Below, one piece after another: positions 17,134 to 25,084 of a DNA stretch of 64,000 nt (positions are counted from its first letter, which is position 1; the number at the start of each line of letters is the position of its first letter). Location: contig CAKSQK010000003.1 in NCBI GenBank assembly GCA_934486785.1, positions 124,001 through 188,000 on the forward strand. The letters are read 5' to 3'. Source of the stretch: an uncultured Niabella sp. GTDB taxonomy: Bacteria; Bacteroidota; Bacteroidia; Chitinophagales; Chitinophagaceae. Made by a program: the position numbers and the translations under genes. Under the pieces are notes generated by a model. That model ran no database searches. It was not told the DNA's origin and worked only from the letters and a program-made list of their open reading frames with translations.

Positions 17134-18024
17134 TTAATTTACGCTGCTTGCTTCAACGTCTTTATTGATCTTTAAGATCAGTCCCTGCAATACTTTTCCG
17201 GGGCCGCATTCGATAAATTTTGTAGCGCCATCGGCTATCATAGCCTGAATACTTTGCGTCCAGCGCACTGGTGCTGTTAATTGTGCAATTAAATTTTGTT
17301 TGATCTCTTCCTTATCCATAACTGCTTTGGCCACGGCGTTTTGGTAAATAGGGCAAACGGGCTGATGAAAATTTGTGGCTTCAATGGCTTCCTGAAGCTC
17401 GCGGCGTGCCGGCTCCATCAGGGGCGAGTGAAAAGCGCCGCCAACAGGCAATATCAAAGCGCGTTTGGCTCCGGCTTCTTTCATTCGCTCACAGGCAATT
17501 TCAATGCCTTTAATGCTGCCGCTGATCACCAGCTGGCCGGGGCAGTTGTAATTGGCAGGCACCACCACTTCGCCGGTTTCGTTTTGTACCTGCGCACAAA
17601 TTTCTTCTACTTTTTCATCAGCCAGGTTTAGCACGGCAGCCATGGTGGAGGGGTTGGCCACGCAGGCTTTTTGCATGGCGGCAGCCCGTATTGATACAAG
17701 CTTCAAAGCATCTTCAAAGCTTAGGGTTTGATTGGCTACAAGTGCCGTAAACTCGCCCAGCGAGTGGCCGGCCACCATATCAGGCCTGGCATGTTCAATG
17801 CTTTTAAATGCAGCTACCGCGTGTAAAAAAACAGCAGGTTGCGTTACGTTTGTTTGTTTTAATTCTTCGTCAGTGCATGTAAACATTACATCTGACAAGC
17901 GGAAGCCCAATATATCATTGGCCTGTTCCATTAATTTTTTGGCAAATGCATTATTGTCATAATGCTCTTTTCCCATGCCGCTGAATTGCGAGCCTTGCCC
18001 GGGAAATACGTAAGCTTGTTTCAT
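17134..18024 (-). CDS. fabD: Malonyl-CoA:ACP transacylase
   Basis: FabD loads malonate onto acyl carrier protein for fatty acid synthesis in the cytoplasm. The 296-residue protein has the N-terminal FPGQGSQ motif, the nucleophile Ser88 in the GHSLGE elbow, the oxyanion-hole glutamine region QPAVFLH and the catalytic His in GGAFHSPLMEPA. Length is normal. No other fab genes are adjacent; it follows folE on the same strand. Confidence 0.96.
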   Translation of the reverse strand: MKQAYVFPGQGSQFSGMGKEHYDNNAFAKKLMEQANDILGFRLSDVMFTCTDEELKQTNVTQPAVFLHAVAAFKSIEHARPDMVAGHSLGEFTALVANQTLSFEDALKLVSIRAAAMQKACVANPSTMAAVLNLADEKVEEICAQVQNETGEVVVPANYNCPGQLVISGSIKGIEIACERMKEAGAKRALILPVGGAFHSPLMEPARRELQEAIEATNFHQPVCPIYQNAVAKAVMDKEEIKQNLIAQLTAPVRWTQSIQAMIADGATKFIECGPGKVLQGLILKINKDVEASSVN

Positions 18025-18036
18025 GTGAGAATTTTT

Positions 18037-18117
18037 TTATTGTTTTAATTGCCGCATGTTATTTTTCCATAAAAATTCATTGGGGGTTTCACTCACCTCG
18101 AAGATCTTATGGCTCAT
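18037..18117 (-). CDS. Possible 26-residue small ORF
   Basis: An ATG-started frame between folE and fabD encodes MSHKIFEVSETPNEFLWKNN plus six more residues and stops 12 bases before the fabD ATG. Composition is protein-like and the position is operon-like, but nothing else supports translation. It could be a remnant or chance. Confidence 0.2.
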   Translation of the reverse strand: MSHKIFEVSETPNEFLWKNNMRQLKQ

Positions 18118-18142
18118 TTTATGTTAGTTTATTAGGATTTTA

Positions 18143-18739
18143 TTAATGCAGGTCTGCACTGATCAGTTTCATAAATTCACTCCTGGTTGAGTTTTTTTGA
18201 AACTCGCCATCAAAAGCAGAAGTAGTGGTTACGGAGTTTTGCTTTTGCACACCGCGCATCATCATGCAAAGGTGTTTGGCTTCAATTACTACCGCCACAC
18301 CCAGCGGGTTCAGCGTTTCTTTAATGGCATTCATGATTTGCACGGTGAGCCTTTCCTGCACCTGTAACCGGCGGGAGTAAACATCTACCACTCTTGCAAT
18401 TTTGCTCAGGCCGGTGATCCATCCATTAGGAATGTAAGCTATGTGCGCTTTGCCGAAAAAGGGAAGTATATGATGCTCGCACATGCTGTACAGTTCAATG
18501 TCTTTCACAATCACCATTTCACTCACGTTTTCATGAAACTTTGCCGAGTTGATGATGGCATGGGCATCCATTTGGTAGCCTTGTGTAAGGTATTGCATGG
18601 CTTTGGCCAGCCGCTCGGGCGTTTTTACCAGGCCTTCCCGCTCTGCATCCTCACCCACAAGACTTAGAACGCCTTTATAGTGGCGCATCAGCTCCTGTGT
18701 TGCCTGTTCATCGTAGTTTTCGGTTTTATTATATGCCAT
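18143..18739 (-). CDS. folE: GTP cyclohydrolase I
   Basis: The enzyme converts GTP to 7,8-dihydroneopterin triphosphate, the first step to folate, queuosine and biopterin. The 198-residue product contains the zinc/active-site motif [44 protein letters not shown] and [12 protein letters not shown]. Length is normal for type IA. It is directly downstream of two QueD-like genes on the same strand, so the three probably form a pterin operon. Confidence 0.97.
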   Translation of the reverse strand: MAYNKTENYDEQATQELMRHYKGVLSLVGEDAEREGLVKTPERLAKAMQYLTQGYQMDAHAIINSAKFHENVSEMVIVKDIELYSMCEHHILPFFGKAHIAYIPNGWITGLSKIARVVDVYSRRLQVQERLTVQIMNAIKETLNPLGVAVVIEAKHLCMMMRGVQKQNSVTTTSAFDGEFQKNSTRSEFMKLISADLH

Positions 18740-18792
18740 CTTATATGTTTGAATGTGTAAAGTAAAGAAAAACTTTTTGATGATCTCAGCGC

Positions 18793-19200
18793 CTAAACCG
18801 GGTATTCCACAAAATTCCTTGGGGTTTCATAAAGCCTTATCTGTAAATCCAGCGCTGCATCAATTTGCGGCCTTAATAACTGGTAAATAACCACGGCAAT
18901 ATTTTCTGCAGTAGGGTTCAGGGTTTTAAATTCTTTTGTATCAAGGTTCAGGTTTTTATGATCGAAGCGTTCTATCACTTCTTTTTGAATGATATCGCTC
19001 AGCGCTTTCATATCCATTACATAACCAGTGGCTTCATCAATTTTACCCGTTACTTTCACCTGCAGCTCGTAGTTATGGCCATGATAATTTGGCAGTGCGC
19101 ATTTGCCAAATATATTTGCGTTTACATCATCACTCCAAGCAGCATTGTAAAGCCTGTGTGCGGCGTTAAAGTTTTCTTTTCTGAATACTGATACCTTCAT
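18793..19200 (-). CDS. queD: 6-carboxytetrahydropterin / 6-pyruvoyltetrahydropterin synthase family protein (copy 1)
   Basis: A 135-residue T-fold enzyme acting on dihydroneopterin triphosphate. Zinc ligands are His15, His40 and His42 (in NYHGHNYE) and the catalytic cysteine is Cys34 ([12 protein letters not shown]). The C-terminal [14 protein letters not shown] carries the substrate-anchoring Glu. The spacing resembles eukaryotic-type PTPS (GKCxxPxxHGHNY) as much as QueD. It lies 38 bases downstream of a paralogue and upstream of folE. It may supply the queuosine pathway or another pterin. Confidence 0.85.
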   Translation of the reverse strand: MKVSVFRKENFNAAHRLYNAAWSDDVNANIFGKCALPNYHGHNYELQVKVTGKIDEATGYVMDMKALSDIIQKEVIERFDHKNLNLDTKEFKTLNPTAENIAVVIYQLLRPQIDAALDLQIRLYETPRNFVEYPV

Positions 19201-19238
19201 GCTTAATGGTTAACGTAAAAGCTGCACCATGTGTTGGC

Positions 19239-19646
19239 TTAGCCATAATATTCAACATATATTTTAGGTGTTTCGTACAGCTTTATGCTGTGAAGCTGTA
19301 CGGTTTCGGGCAGGTTTTTTTTTAATTCATTCCATATGCCTATGGCCAGGTTTTCTGTGCTGCACATGATGCCTTTCATAAAATCCACGTCTTCATTCAG
19401 ATTGCGGTGATCAATTTTTTCAAGCACTTTATCGCGGATGATCTCGCCCAGTTTTTTCACGTCAAATACAAATCCGGTGTCGGGATGGGGTTCTCCTTTT
19501 ACCGTAACGTATAATTCATAATTGTGGCCATGCCAGTTATCATTGGCGCACTTGCCAAAAACCTCATCATTCCTGGCTTCGCTCCAGTTTGGATTGAACA
19601 GCTTGTGCGCTGCATTAAAATGCTCTATGCGTGTAAGATATACCAT
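19239..19646 (-). CDS. 6-carboxytetrahydropterin / 6-pyruvoyltetrahydropterin synthase family protein (copy 2)
   Basis: A second T-fold pterin enzyme of exactly the same length (135 aa). It shares the core with copy 1 but is clearly diverged: His14, Cys33 (FGKCANDNWHGH), His39, His41 and KLYETPKIYVEYYG. Both copies keep the catalytic cysteine, so neither looks like the PTPS-III folate-bypass type, which has Glu there. It is the first gene of the run copy 2, copy 1, folE and has its own -7 box. The two copies may have different products; assignment is open. Confidence 0.82.
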   Translation of the reverse strand: MVYLTRIEHFNAAHKLFNPNWSEARNDEVFGKCANDNWHGHNYELYVTVKGEPHPDTGFVFDVKKLGEIIRDKVLEKIDHRNLNEDVDFMKGIMCSTENLAIGIWNELKKNLPETVQLHSIKLYETPKIYVEYYG

Positions 19647-19660
19647 GTGTTGAACAGGTG

Positions 19661-19668
19661 CAAAGTTA
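19661..19668 (-). promoter_or_regulatory. -7 box for the pterin operon
   Basis: TAACTTTG on the minus strand, a perfect TAnnTTTG match ending 14 bases before the ATG at 19646. Confidence 0.5.
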
Positions 19669-19704
19669 ATATTTTATTACCGACCTTTGCCGCGATGAAT
19701 TTTT

Positions 19705-20367
19705 ATGAAGGGACTTATTATAGCAGCAACAGAATTTGAGATCAATACATGCATCAGGGCCATCAAAAACAGCAGCCACTGGCAACCTGTGATCACCGGT
19801 ATTGGAGGCGTGGCAACGGCTTATGCAGTAATGAAAGCAATAACGCAGTACAGGCCGCAAATAATGATACAGGCGGGCATCGCGGGCAGTTTTGACAGGC
19901 AGCTTGCGTTGAAAAGTGTGGTAATTGCAGGCAGTGAATGCTTTGGAGATTTGGGCGTGGTAGAAAACAAAAAGCGCAGATCAGTTTTTGATATGAACCT
20001 TTTGCAAAGCAATCAAAAACCTTTTACAGATGGAAGGTTGTACAATCCTCATACAAAGTTGCTACAGGCGGCGGCGCTTCCTGTTGTGAACGCGGTAACA
20101 GTGAATGAAGTAACAACAGCTAATGCAGACATTCGCCATTATAAGAATGATTTAAATGCTGCCATTGAAACCATGGAGGGCGCAGCGTTTCATTATGTGG
20201 CCCTGATGGAGCAGATCGCGTTTTTGCAGATCAGAAGCATATCAAACTATGTGGGAGAGCGCGATAAACAAAAATGGCAGTTGCAGCCAGCCATTAATAA
20301 TTTAAACAACGAAGTTTTAAAACTTATCGAAGCAATTGAGCCCGGTAAAAATAATAATGAACAATGA
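19705..20367 (+). CDS. mqnB: Futalosine hydrolase
   Basis: MqnB removes hypoxanthine from futalosine in the futalosine route to menaquinone. The 220-residue product is a PNP/MTAN-fold nucleosidase (AATEFEINTCIRAI, GIGGVATAYAVMKAI, IQAGIAGSF, METMEGAAFHYVALM). The stop of mqnB overlaps the ATG of mqnD by four bases, which indicates translational coupling and fixes the pathway assignment. mqnA and mqnC are not in the window. Confidence 0.93.
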   Translation: MKGLIIAATEFEINTCIRAIKNSSHWQPVITGIGGVATAYAVMKAITQYRPQIMIQAGIAGSFDRQLALKSVVIAGSECFGDLGVVENKKRRSVFDMNLLQSNQKPFTDGRLYNPHTKLLQAAALPVVNAVTVNEVTTANADIRHYKNDLNAAIETMEGAAFHYVALMEQIAFLQIRSISNYVGERDKQKWQLQPAINNLNNEVLKLIEAIEPGKNNNEQ

Positions 20368-21173
20368 AGCTGACATTAGGTTTTTCTCCCTGCCCCAATG
20401 ATACCTTTATTTTTGACGCATTGGTAAACGGAAAGATTGATACAGAAGGCTTGCAGTTTGAAGCCGTACTGGAAGATGTGGAAGCGCTCAACCGCTGGGC
20501 GTTGCAGGGCAGGCTGGATGTGACAAAGCTCAGCTTTCCGGCATATTTTAAAGCTGCCGGAACGTACCAATTATTAAATGCAGGCAGCGCGCTGGGCAAT
20601 GGGGTGGGGCCATTGCTGATCTCCGGAAGCAATAAAACTTTTACTGCCGATGAGGTAAACAATACCACTGTTTTGCTGCCAGGGGAAAATACCACTGCCA
20701 ACATGCTTTTCAGTTTTGCTTATCCCGAGGCAAAGAAAAAAAAGTTTGTTGTCTTTCACCAGATAGAAGATATGCTGGCCGATGCCGAGGCAGAGTTAGG
20801 TGTGATCATTCACGAGAACAGGTTTACTTACCAGGACAAAGGCCTGTTTAAAGTGCAGGACCTGGGTGAATACTGGGAGGCGCAACTAAAAGTGCCCATA
20901 CCGCTGGGCGGTATTGTTATAAAAAAAGATCTGGGCGCTGATCTGTATAACAAAGTTGACAGGCTTATTAAAAAAAGCCTGGAGCATGCTTTTGAAAATT
21001 ATCCGGCGGTTTCGGAATATGTGAAGTGCCACGCGCAGGCCCTGAGCGAAGAGGTGATGCGCAGCCACATTGATTTGTATGTAAATGATTACAGCCTTAA
21101 CCTGGGGCCTGTGGGCTTTGATGCCATTGCAACCCTGCAAAAAGTTTATGAAAACCAGAGCGGGAAAATATGA
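20364..21173 (+). CDS. mqnD: 1,4-dihydroxy-6-naphthoate synthase
   Basis: MqnD converts cyclic dehypoxanthine futalosine to 1,4-dihydroxy-6-naphthoate. The 269-residue protein has a periplasmic-binding-protein-like fold without a signal peptide. It starts MKLTLGFSPCPNDTFIFDAL and contains LDVTKLSFPAYFKAAGTYQLL and ELGVIIHENRFTY, all family signatures. Coupled to mqnB. Its 3' end overlaps the convergent aminotransferase gene by 28 bases. Confidence 0.95.
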   Translation: MKLTLGFSPCPNDTFIFDALVNGKIDTEGLQFEAVLEDVEALNRWALQGRLDVTKLSFPAYFKAAGTYQLLNAGSALGNGVGPLLISGSNKTFTADEVNNTTVLLPGENTTANMLFSFAYPEAKKKKFVVFHQIEDMLADAEAELGVIIHENRFTYQDKGLFKVQDLGEYWEAQLKVPIPLGGIVIKKDLGADLYNKVDRLIKKSLEHAFENYPAVSEYVKCHAQALSEEVMRSHIDLYVNDYSLNLGPVGFDAIATLQKVYENQSGKI

Positions 21174-21970
21174 TCTTGGTATAATTTCTTTGACATCTTA
21201 TTGGAAAACGCTTTTCCTTCAAACGCAGCTACCCACCTGATGCCGCTTACGGCATTCGTAAAAAATATTTCATCTGCCTGCTGCAGGTCTGCTGGTTGGC
21301 AATTTTTTTCAGTTATTAAAACCCGGCTCATCAGGTATTTTCGCATCACACCATTCACACAGCCCTCGGTAAGCGGTGGCGTGTAAATAAGGTTTTCCTT
21401 TATCCAAAAAATATTGGCAATAGCTGACTCGCAAATGCGATTGTACTGATTCAGGATCAATGCGTCATGCCACTCATTTTTTTTTGCAAACTCAACAGCC
21501 ACGCGGCTGAAAAGATAGTTGGCCGATTTGATGTTTGAGAAGCTGTCACAACTTTTCAGCACAGATGAACATATGCCAATGCTCAAGCCGGCCTCATTTA
21601 AGGCGTTAAAATTCTCAGTTAGCGGCGTGGCTTCAATCAGGTATTCAAGTGGTTGATTGCCGTCATATACGCTGCCATTGCCGTTAAAAAATGATAGCCG
21701 TATCCTTGCGTTTTTATCGCAGCCATTCAGGATGCTTAATTCAATCGCCTGGGTAAAAATAGCGCTGAGCTGTGTGGCGGGTTGTACATAGTTTAGCAAC
21801 GAAATACTGTTTTCAACGCGGCTTTTATGTAAGCCGGCAAGAGGGATTTTGCCATTTACTATACGGATGGTTTCAAAAAAGCCATCGCCATAGCGGTAAC
21901 CTCTGTTTGCAGCCTTAAAGACCGGCTGGCTAACATCAATCATTTCCCCGTTGAAACAAATCTTACTCAA
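21146..21970 (-). CDS. Class IV aminotransferase, probable aminodeoxychorismate lyase-like
   Basis: A 274-residue PLP enzyme of fold type IV. Motifs: NRGYRYGDGFFETIRIVNGKIP at residues 22-43, NIKSANYLFSRVAVEFAKKN with the PLP lysine, ESAIANIFWIKENLIYTPPL and GCVNGVMRKYL. This family includes 4-amino-4-deoxychorismate lyase (PabC, folate), branched-chain and D-amino acid aminotransferases. The sequence pattern and small size fit PabC best, but the substrate is not certain. It is the last gene of the coaBC group. Confidence 0.82.
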   Translation of the reverse strand: MSKICFNGEMIDVSQPVFKAANRGYRYGDGFFETIRIVNGKIPLAGLHKSRVENSISLLNYVQPATQLSAIFTQAIELSILNGCDKNARIRLSFFNGNGSVYDGNQPLEYLIEATPLTENFNALNEAGLSIGICSSVLKSCDSFSNIKSANYLFSRVAVEFAKKNEWHDALILNQYNRICESAIANIFWIKENLIYTPPLTEGCVNGVMRKYLMSRVLITEKNCQPADLQQADEIFFTNAVSGIRWVAAFEGKAFSNKMSKKLYQDHIFPLWFS

Positions 21971-21994
21971 TCCTTTTTATTTATAACTGTCTTA

Positions 21995-22384
21995 TCAACG
22001 CACCATAGTTGGCGAGGTGATTGACGATGGAAGATTTTCGGTGGCAGGCGTGTTGCCATGCTCGGCTACTATTGAGTCAAGCATTGACATTAAAGTTTTT
22101 GGATGTTCTTTATAATAGTCCAAGCTTTTATCAAACTGTGCTTTTGTAATATCATGCACTTTATAAATTTCTTTCAACAATTCATTGTTAAGCACTGCCC
22201 TGTTGGCAGACGGCGCTTTGTAATAAACAAAGCCGTTGATATACTCACCAGCCAATGCCAGATCCCATAATACAGCTTTCATTTTTTCTTCGGGCAACAC
22301 GCCGCGTGGCTTGCTGCTGCATGCCATGGCCAATAATACCATTGCTAAAAGCAAACTTTTTTGGATGATGTTAAACAGTTTCAA
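21995..22384 (-). CDS. DUF4296 family lipoprotein
   Basis: A 129-residue protein with a hydrophobic N-terminus and lipobox (LLAMACSSK, lipidated Cys near 22). It is followed by the pattern GVLPEEKMKAVLWDLALAGEYINGF ... YKVHDITKAQFDKSLDYYKEHP of the Bacteroidota family DUF4296. Function is unknown; it is anchored in the outer or inner membrane on the periplasmic side. Its start overlaps the 3' end of coaBC by 14 bases, so the two are translationally linked. Confidence 0.85.
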   Translation of the reverse strand: MKLFNIIQKSLLLAMVLLAMACSSKPRGVLPEEKMKAVLWDLALAGEYINGFVYYKAPSANRAVLNNELLKEIYKVHDITKAQFDKSLDYYKEHPKTLMSMLDSIVAEHGNTPATENLPSSITSPTMVR

Positions 22385-23582
22385 ACTTTGTATATTTTAA
22401 AACAGTGTCAATAATGTCTTCGGCTACTTCCGTTTTATCTTTTGAAGCGAATGTTATCTCATCGCCACTGCGCGTGTAAATGGTTATTTTATTGGTGTCA
22501 GAGCCAAATGCTGCGCCATCTTTCAGCGAGTTAAGCACAATGAAATCAGCATTTTTTTTATGCAATTTTTCTAGGGCATTCTGTTTTTCATTGTTGGTTT
22601 CCAGTGCAAACCCAAGCAATACCTGCCCATCAGTTTTTATATCACCCAGGCTTTTTAAAATGTCTTTTGTTTTTACGAGCTTCAGGTCTGGCACAAAACC
22701 ATTCTCTTTTTTAATTTTTTGCTCACTGATCACCTCTGGTTTATAATCAGCCACTGCTGCTGCCATCAGTGCAATATCTGTTGTTTCAAAATGATCATGG
22801 CAGGCGGCGTACATCTCATCAGCGGAGCGAACCCTGATGACCGTCATGCCTGTAAGATTATCTTTAATGGTTGCGGGCCCCAGTATCAGCACCACATTTG
22901 CGCCACGTTCGCGGCACTCTTTTGCGAGGGCTATACCCATTTTACCCGATGAGTGATTGCCGATGAAACGCACAGGGTCAATGGCTTCGTGGGTGGGGCC
23001 TGCGGTAATGAGTACTTTTTTACCTGCCAGGTCCTTATGCGATTTATTGCTTAAAAATGAAGCAATGATCGCCAAGATTTCTTCAGGCTCTTCCATTCTG
23101 CCATCTCCATACAGGCCGCTTGCCAGCTCGCCTTTTTGAGGAAAAATAATATGGTTGCCAAAGCTCTTCAGCGCTTCAATATTTTTTTTGGCAGATGGAT
23201 GATGCCACATATCCTCGTCCATTGCCGGCGCTACCATTACCGGGCAGGTAGCCGAAAGATAAACCGAGAGTAATAGATTGTCGCAAAGGCCATTGGCCAT
23301 TTTTGCCAGCATGTTGCAGCTCAGCGGGGCAATTACCATCACATCGGCCCAGCGGCCCAGTTGCACGTGATTGGCCCAGGTATTTTCAGCAAACATGTCA
23401 ACCAGCACCTCATTTTTACTTAGTGTAGACAGCACCAATGGCGATACAAAATCTTTTGCGGCAGGCGTCATCACCACTTTTACTTCGGCGCCGTTTTTTA
23501 CAAGCAAGCGCACCAATTGCACGCTTTTGTAAGCTGCGATGCTGCCCGAAATACCAAATAAAATTTTTTTGCCCTGTAACAT
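22371..23582 (-). CDS. coaBC: Bifunctional phosphopantothenoylcysteine decarboxylase / phosphopantothenate-cysteine ligase
   Basis: CoaBC carries out two successive steps of coenzyme A synthesis. The flavoprotein half (1-190: KKILFGISGSIAAYKSVQLVRLL, APLSCNMLAKMANGLCDNLL, PAMDEDMWHHPS with the catalytic His) is followed by the CTP-dependent ligase half (LAGKKVLITAGPTHEAIDPVRFIGNHSSGKMG, AAAVADYKP). The start is set at the ATG at 23582 (MLQGKKILFG). The TTG at 23591 lies inside a perfect -7 box, so it cannot be used if that promoter is real. 403 residues, typical. Confidence 0.96.
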   Translation of the reverse strand: MLQGKKILFGISGSIAAYKSVQLVRLLVKNGAEVKVVMTPAAKDFVSPLVLSTLSKNEVLVDMFAENTWANHVQLGRWADVMVIAPLSCNMLAKMANGLCDNLLLSVYLSATCPVMVAPAMDEDMWHHPSAKKNIEALKSFGNHIIFPQKGELASGLYGDGRMEEPEEILAIIASFLSNKSHKDLAGKKVLITAGPTHEAIDPVRFIGNHSSGKMGIALAKECRERGANVVLILGPATIKDNLTGMTVIRVRSADEMYAACHDHFETTDIALMAAAVADYKPEVISEQKIKKENGFVPDLKLVKTKDILKSLGDIKTDGQVLLGFALETNNEKQNALEKLHKKNADFIVLNSLKDGAAFGSDTNKITIYTRSGDEITFASKDKTEVAEDIIDTVLKYTKFETV

Positions 23583-23588
23583 ATTTGT

Positions 23589-23596
23589 CAAAAGTA
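23589..23596 (-). promoter_or_regulatory. -7 box of coaBC, predicting a leaderless mRNA
   Basis: TACTTTTG on the minus strand ends six bases before the ATG at 23582. Transcription would begin at or within a few bases of the start codon. lipB at 41828 has the identical TACTTTTG-N6-ATG layout. Confidence 0.55.
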
Positions 23597-23683
23597 CAGC
23601 CTGAAAATTAAAAACTTATTTAAAAATAAATGTAGTGTTGCCCGGCTTTATAAGAACGATGTTTTAAAACAGTAAACCTTTCA

Positions 23684-23720
23684 TCAAAACAAAAACCACA
23701 GCATTGCAGCGCTGTGGTTT
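23684..23720 (-). terminator. Intrinsic terminator after the omega-like gene
   Basis: On the minus strand, AAACCACAGC pairs with GCTGTGGTTT (plus-strand positions 23693-23702 and 23711-23720) and is followed by a T-rich tail (TTTTTGTTTTG). It ends the bamD-omega transcript. Confidence 0.8.
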
Positions 23721-23741
23721 AAATTACTTAAAAAAGAAAGA

Positions 23742-24083
23742 TTAGCTGAACAGCTCGTCTTCAGCTTTGCGGAAGTAAACTTTATCTTCCATAAACTCCT
23801 GCGTAGCCAGCAATGCCGGGTTGGGCATTCTTTCGTACGCCCTCGATATTTCTATTTGCTCTTTGTTCTCATGAATTTCTTCAAGGCTGTCGGTATGGCT
23901 GGCAAATTCGTCCAGCTTGGTGTGCAGCTCTTCTTTAATAGAAATGTTGATCTGGTTGGCCCTTTTTGCTATAATAGCGATAGACTCGTAAATATTACCG
24001 GTTTTTTCTTTAATCTCGCCCAGGTCTTTGGTTTCCAGGTTGTTGTTGATGCCGGCACTAAGTTGTCGTCTTAACTTGCTCAT
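23742..24083 (-). CDS. rpoZ: RpoZ-like RNA polymerase omega subunit (Bacteroidota type)
   Basis: A 113-residue protein. The core TGNIYESIAIIAKRANQINISIKEELHTKL corresponds to the omega motif (xYEAVxIAAKRAxQL) in the form used by Bacteroidota. Omega helps fold and assemble the beta' subunit. Its start overlaps the 3' end of bamD by 26 bases, an arrangement commonly seen in the phylum (recalled, not searched). The assignment rests on the motif and neighbourhood. Confidence 0.85.
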   Translation of the reverse strand: MSKLRRQLSAGINNNLETKDLGEIKEKTGNIYESIAIIAKRANQINISIKEELHTKLDEFASHTDSLEEIHENKEQIEISRAYERMPNPALLATQEFMEDKVYFRKAEDELFS

Positions 24084-24876
24084 TATTACTAAATTTTTTA
24101 ATTTCTGTGTTAGATAAACTGATGAATTTGTCTACTTCTGAACGCAAACTGCTTTCGGGAAAACGGTCAATAAAATCATTGCTTTCGGTAATGACCTGGC
24201 TGTAGCGTTCTACCTTTTTTTCTGCAATGCTCATCTCGGCATATTTAAAATATGATTTGATGACCCATAGCTTATAATCTTCTGCCTGACCTGACTCAGG
24301 AAAATTTTCTAAAAGTGTTGCAAAAGTTACGCCTGCCGCCCTGAACTCGCCAATATCATAATACAACCTGGCAGATTTGTATTCCTTAACCTCAAGCCTG
24401 TTTCTCAGTTCATCAATCAGCCTGTTGGCCTCGGGAATGCGTACCGACCCCGGCCTTGTGTTGATGAACGTTTGAAACGCACCAATGGCTTTAAACGTGT
24501 TGGACGGATCAAGTTCCGGCTTAGGCGCCTGCTTATAAAAAGTGTAAGCCCGCATAAATTCGATCTCCTCGGCACGCGTACTATTTGGAAAACTTTCTAA
24601 GAACGTTTTAAAAAGGTTTTCAGCATTTGTATAATCTTTCAAATAATATGCAGAATAAGCGTATTTATAATAAAGATCCTGGAACTGCGGCTGTGTTTTA
24701 TAAAAAGGGATGATGTCCTCATAAACCTGCATTGCCTTGCTGTATTTCTTATTGGCGTAAAACTCGTCTGCCATTTTTAACTTATAGGCAGGGTCTTTAC
24801 TCTTCAGTATTTTATTAATACCGGGGCCGCATGAAACCAGTAAAACTGCTGACAAAATGACTAAGAAAAACCTCAT
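24058..24876 (-). CDS. bamD: Outer membrane assembly lipoprotein BamD
   Basis: A component of the BAM complex that inserts beta-barrel proteins in the outer membrane. The ATG at 24876 gives a good lipoprotein signal (MRFFLVILSAVLLVSCG, lipidated Cys16). About five TPR-like repeats follow (KMADEFYANKKYSKAMQVYE, YYKYAYSAYYLKDYTNAENL, GEFRAAGVTFATLLENFPES). A longer upstream frame to 25005 is rejected because it would place 43 basic, non-signal residues before the lipobox and run through the promoter. 272 residues. Confidence 0.92.
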   Translation of the reverse strand: MRFFLVILSAVLLVSCGPGINKILKSKDPAYKLKMADEFYANKKYSKAMQVYEDIIPFYKTQPQFQDLYYKYAYSAYYLKDYTNAENLFKTFLESFPNSTRAEEIEFMRAYTFYKQAPKPELDPSNTFKAIGAFQTFINTRPGSVRIPEANRLIDELRNRLEVKEYKSARLYYDIGEFRAAGVTFATLLENFPESGQAEDYKLWVIKSYFKYAEMSIAEKKVERYSQVITESNDFIDRFPESSLRSEVDKFISLSNTEIKKFSNNEQVKTTT

Positions 24877-24884
24877 AAAGTGTG

Positions 24885-24892
24885 CAAAGTTA
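24885..24892 (-). promoter_or_regulatory. -7 box for bamD
   Basis: TAACTTTG (minus strand) ends eight bases before the bamD ATG at 24876, giving a leader of only a few bases. This supports the shorter bamD start. Confidence 0.55.
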
Positions 24893-25084
24893 ATGTTTAT
24901 CGCGCAAATGTTGTGCTTTTTATGCAATTTATGCTTTATGGCGCCGTTAAGCTTTTTATAAAGTTGCCAGGTTTGAATTTTAATATATGAAGGTTTGAAT
25001 AACAACTGCTTATAAAGATATTCGAAAGCTTTTCGCCCTGGCTGTAAAATTGCTATCTTTACGCCCTTATATTGCCCAGCTTAT

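Noticed and set aside
18793..19646. PTPS-III (folate bypass) assignment for either QueD-like protein
   Set aside because: That type replaces the catalytic Cys by Glu; both proteins here keep Cys (FGKC).
24877..25005. 43-residue N-terminal extension of BamD
   Set aside because: It would bury the lipoprotein signal and cross a perfect -7 box; the ATG at 24876 fits a lipoprotein.
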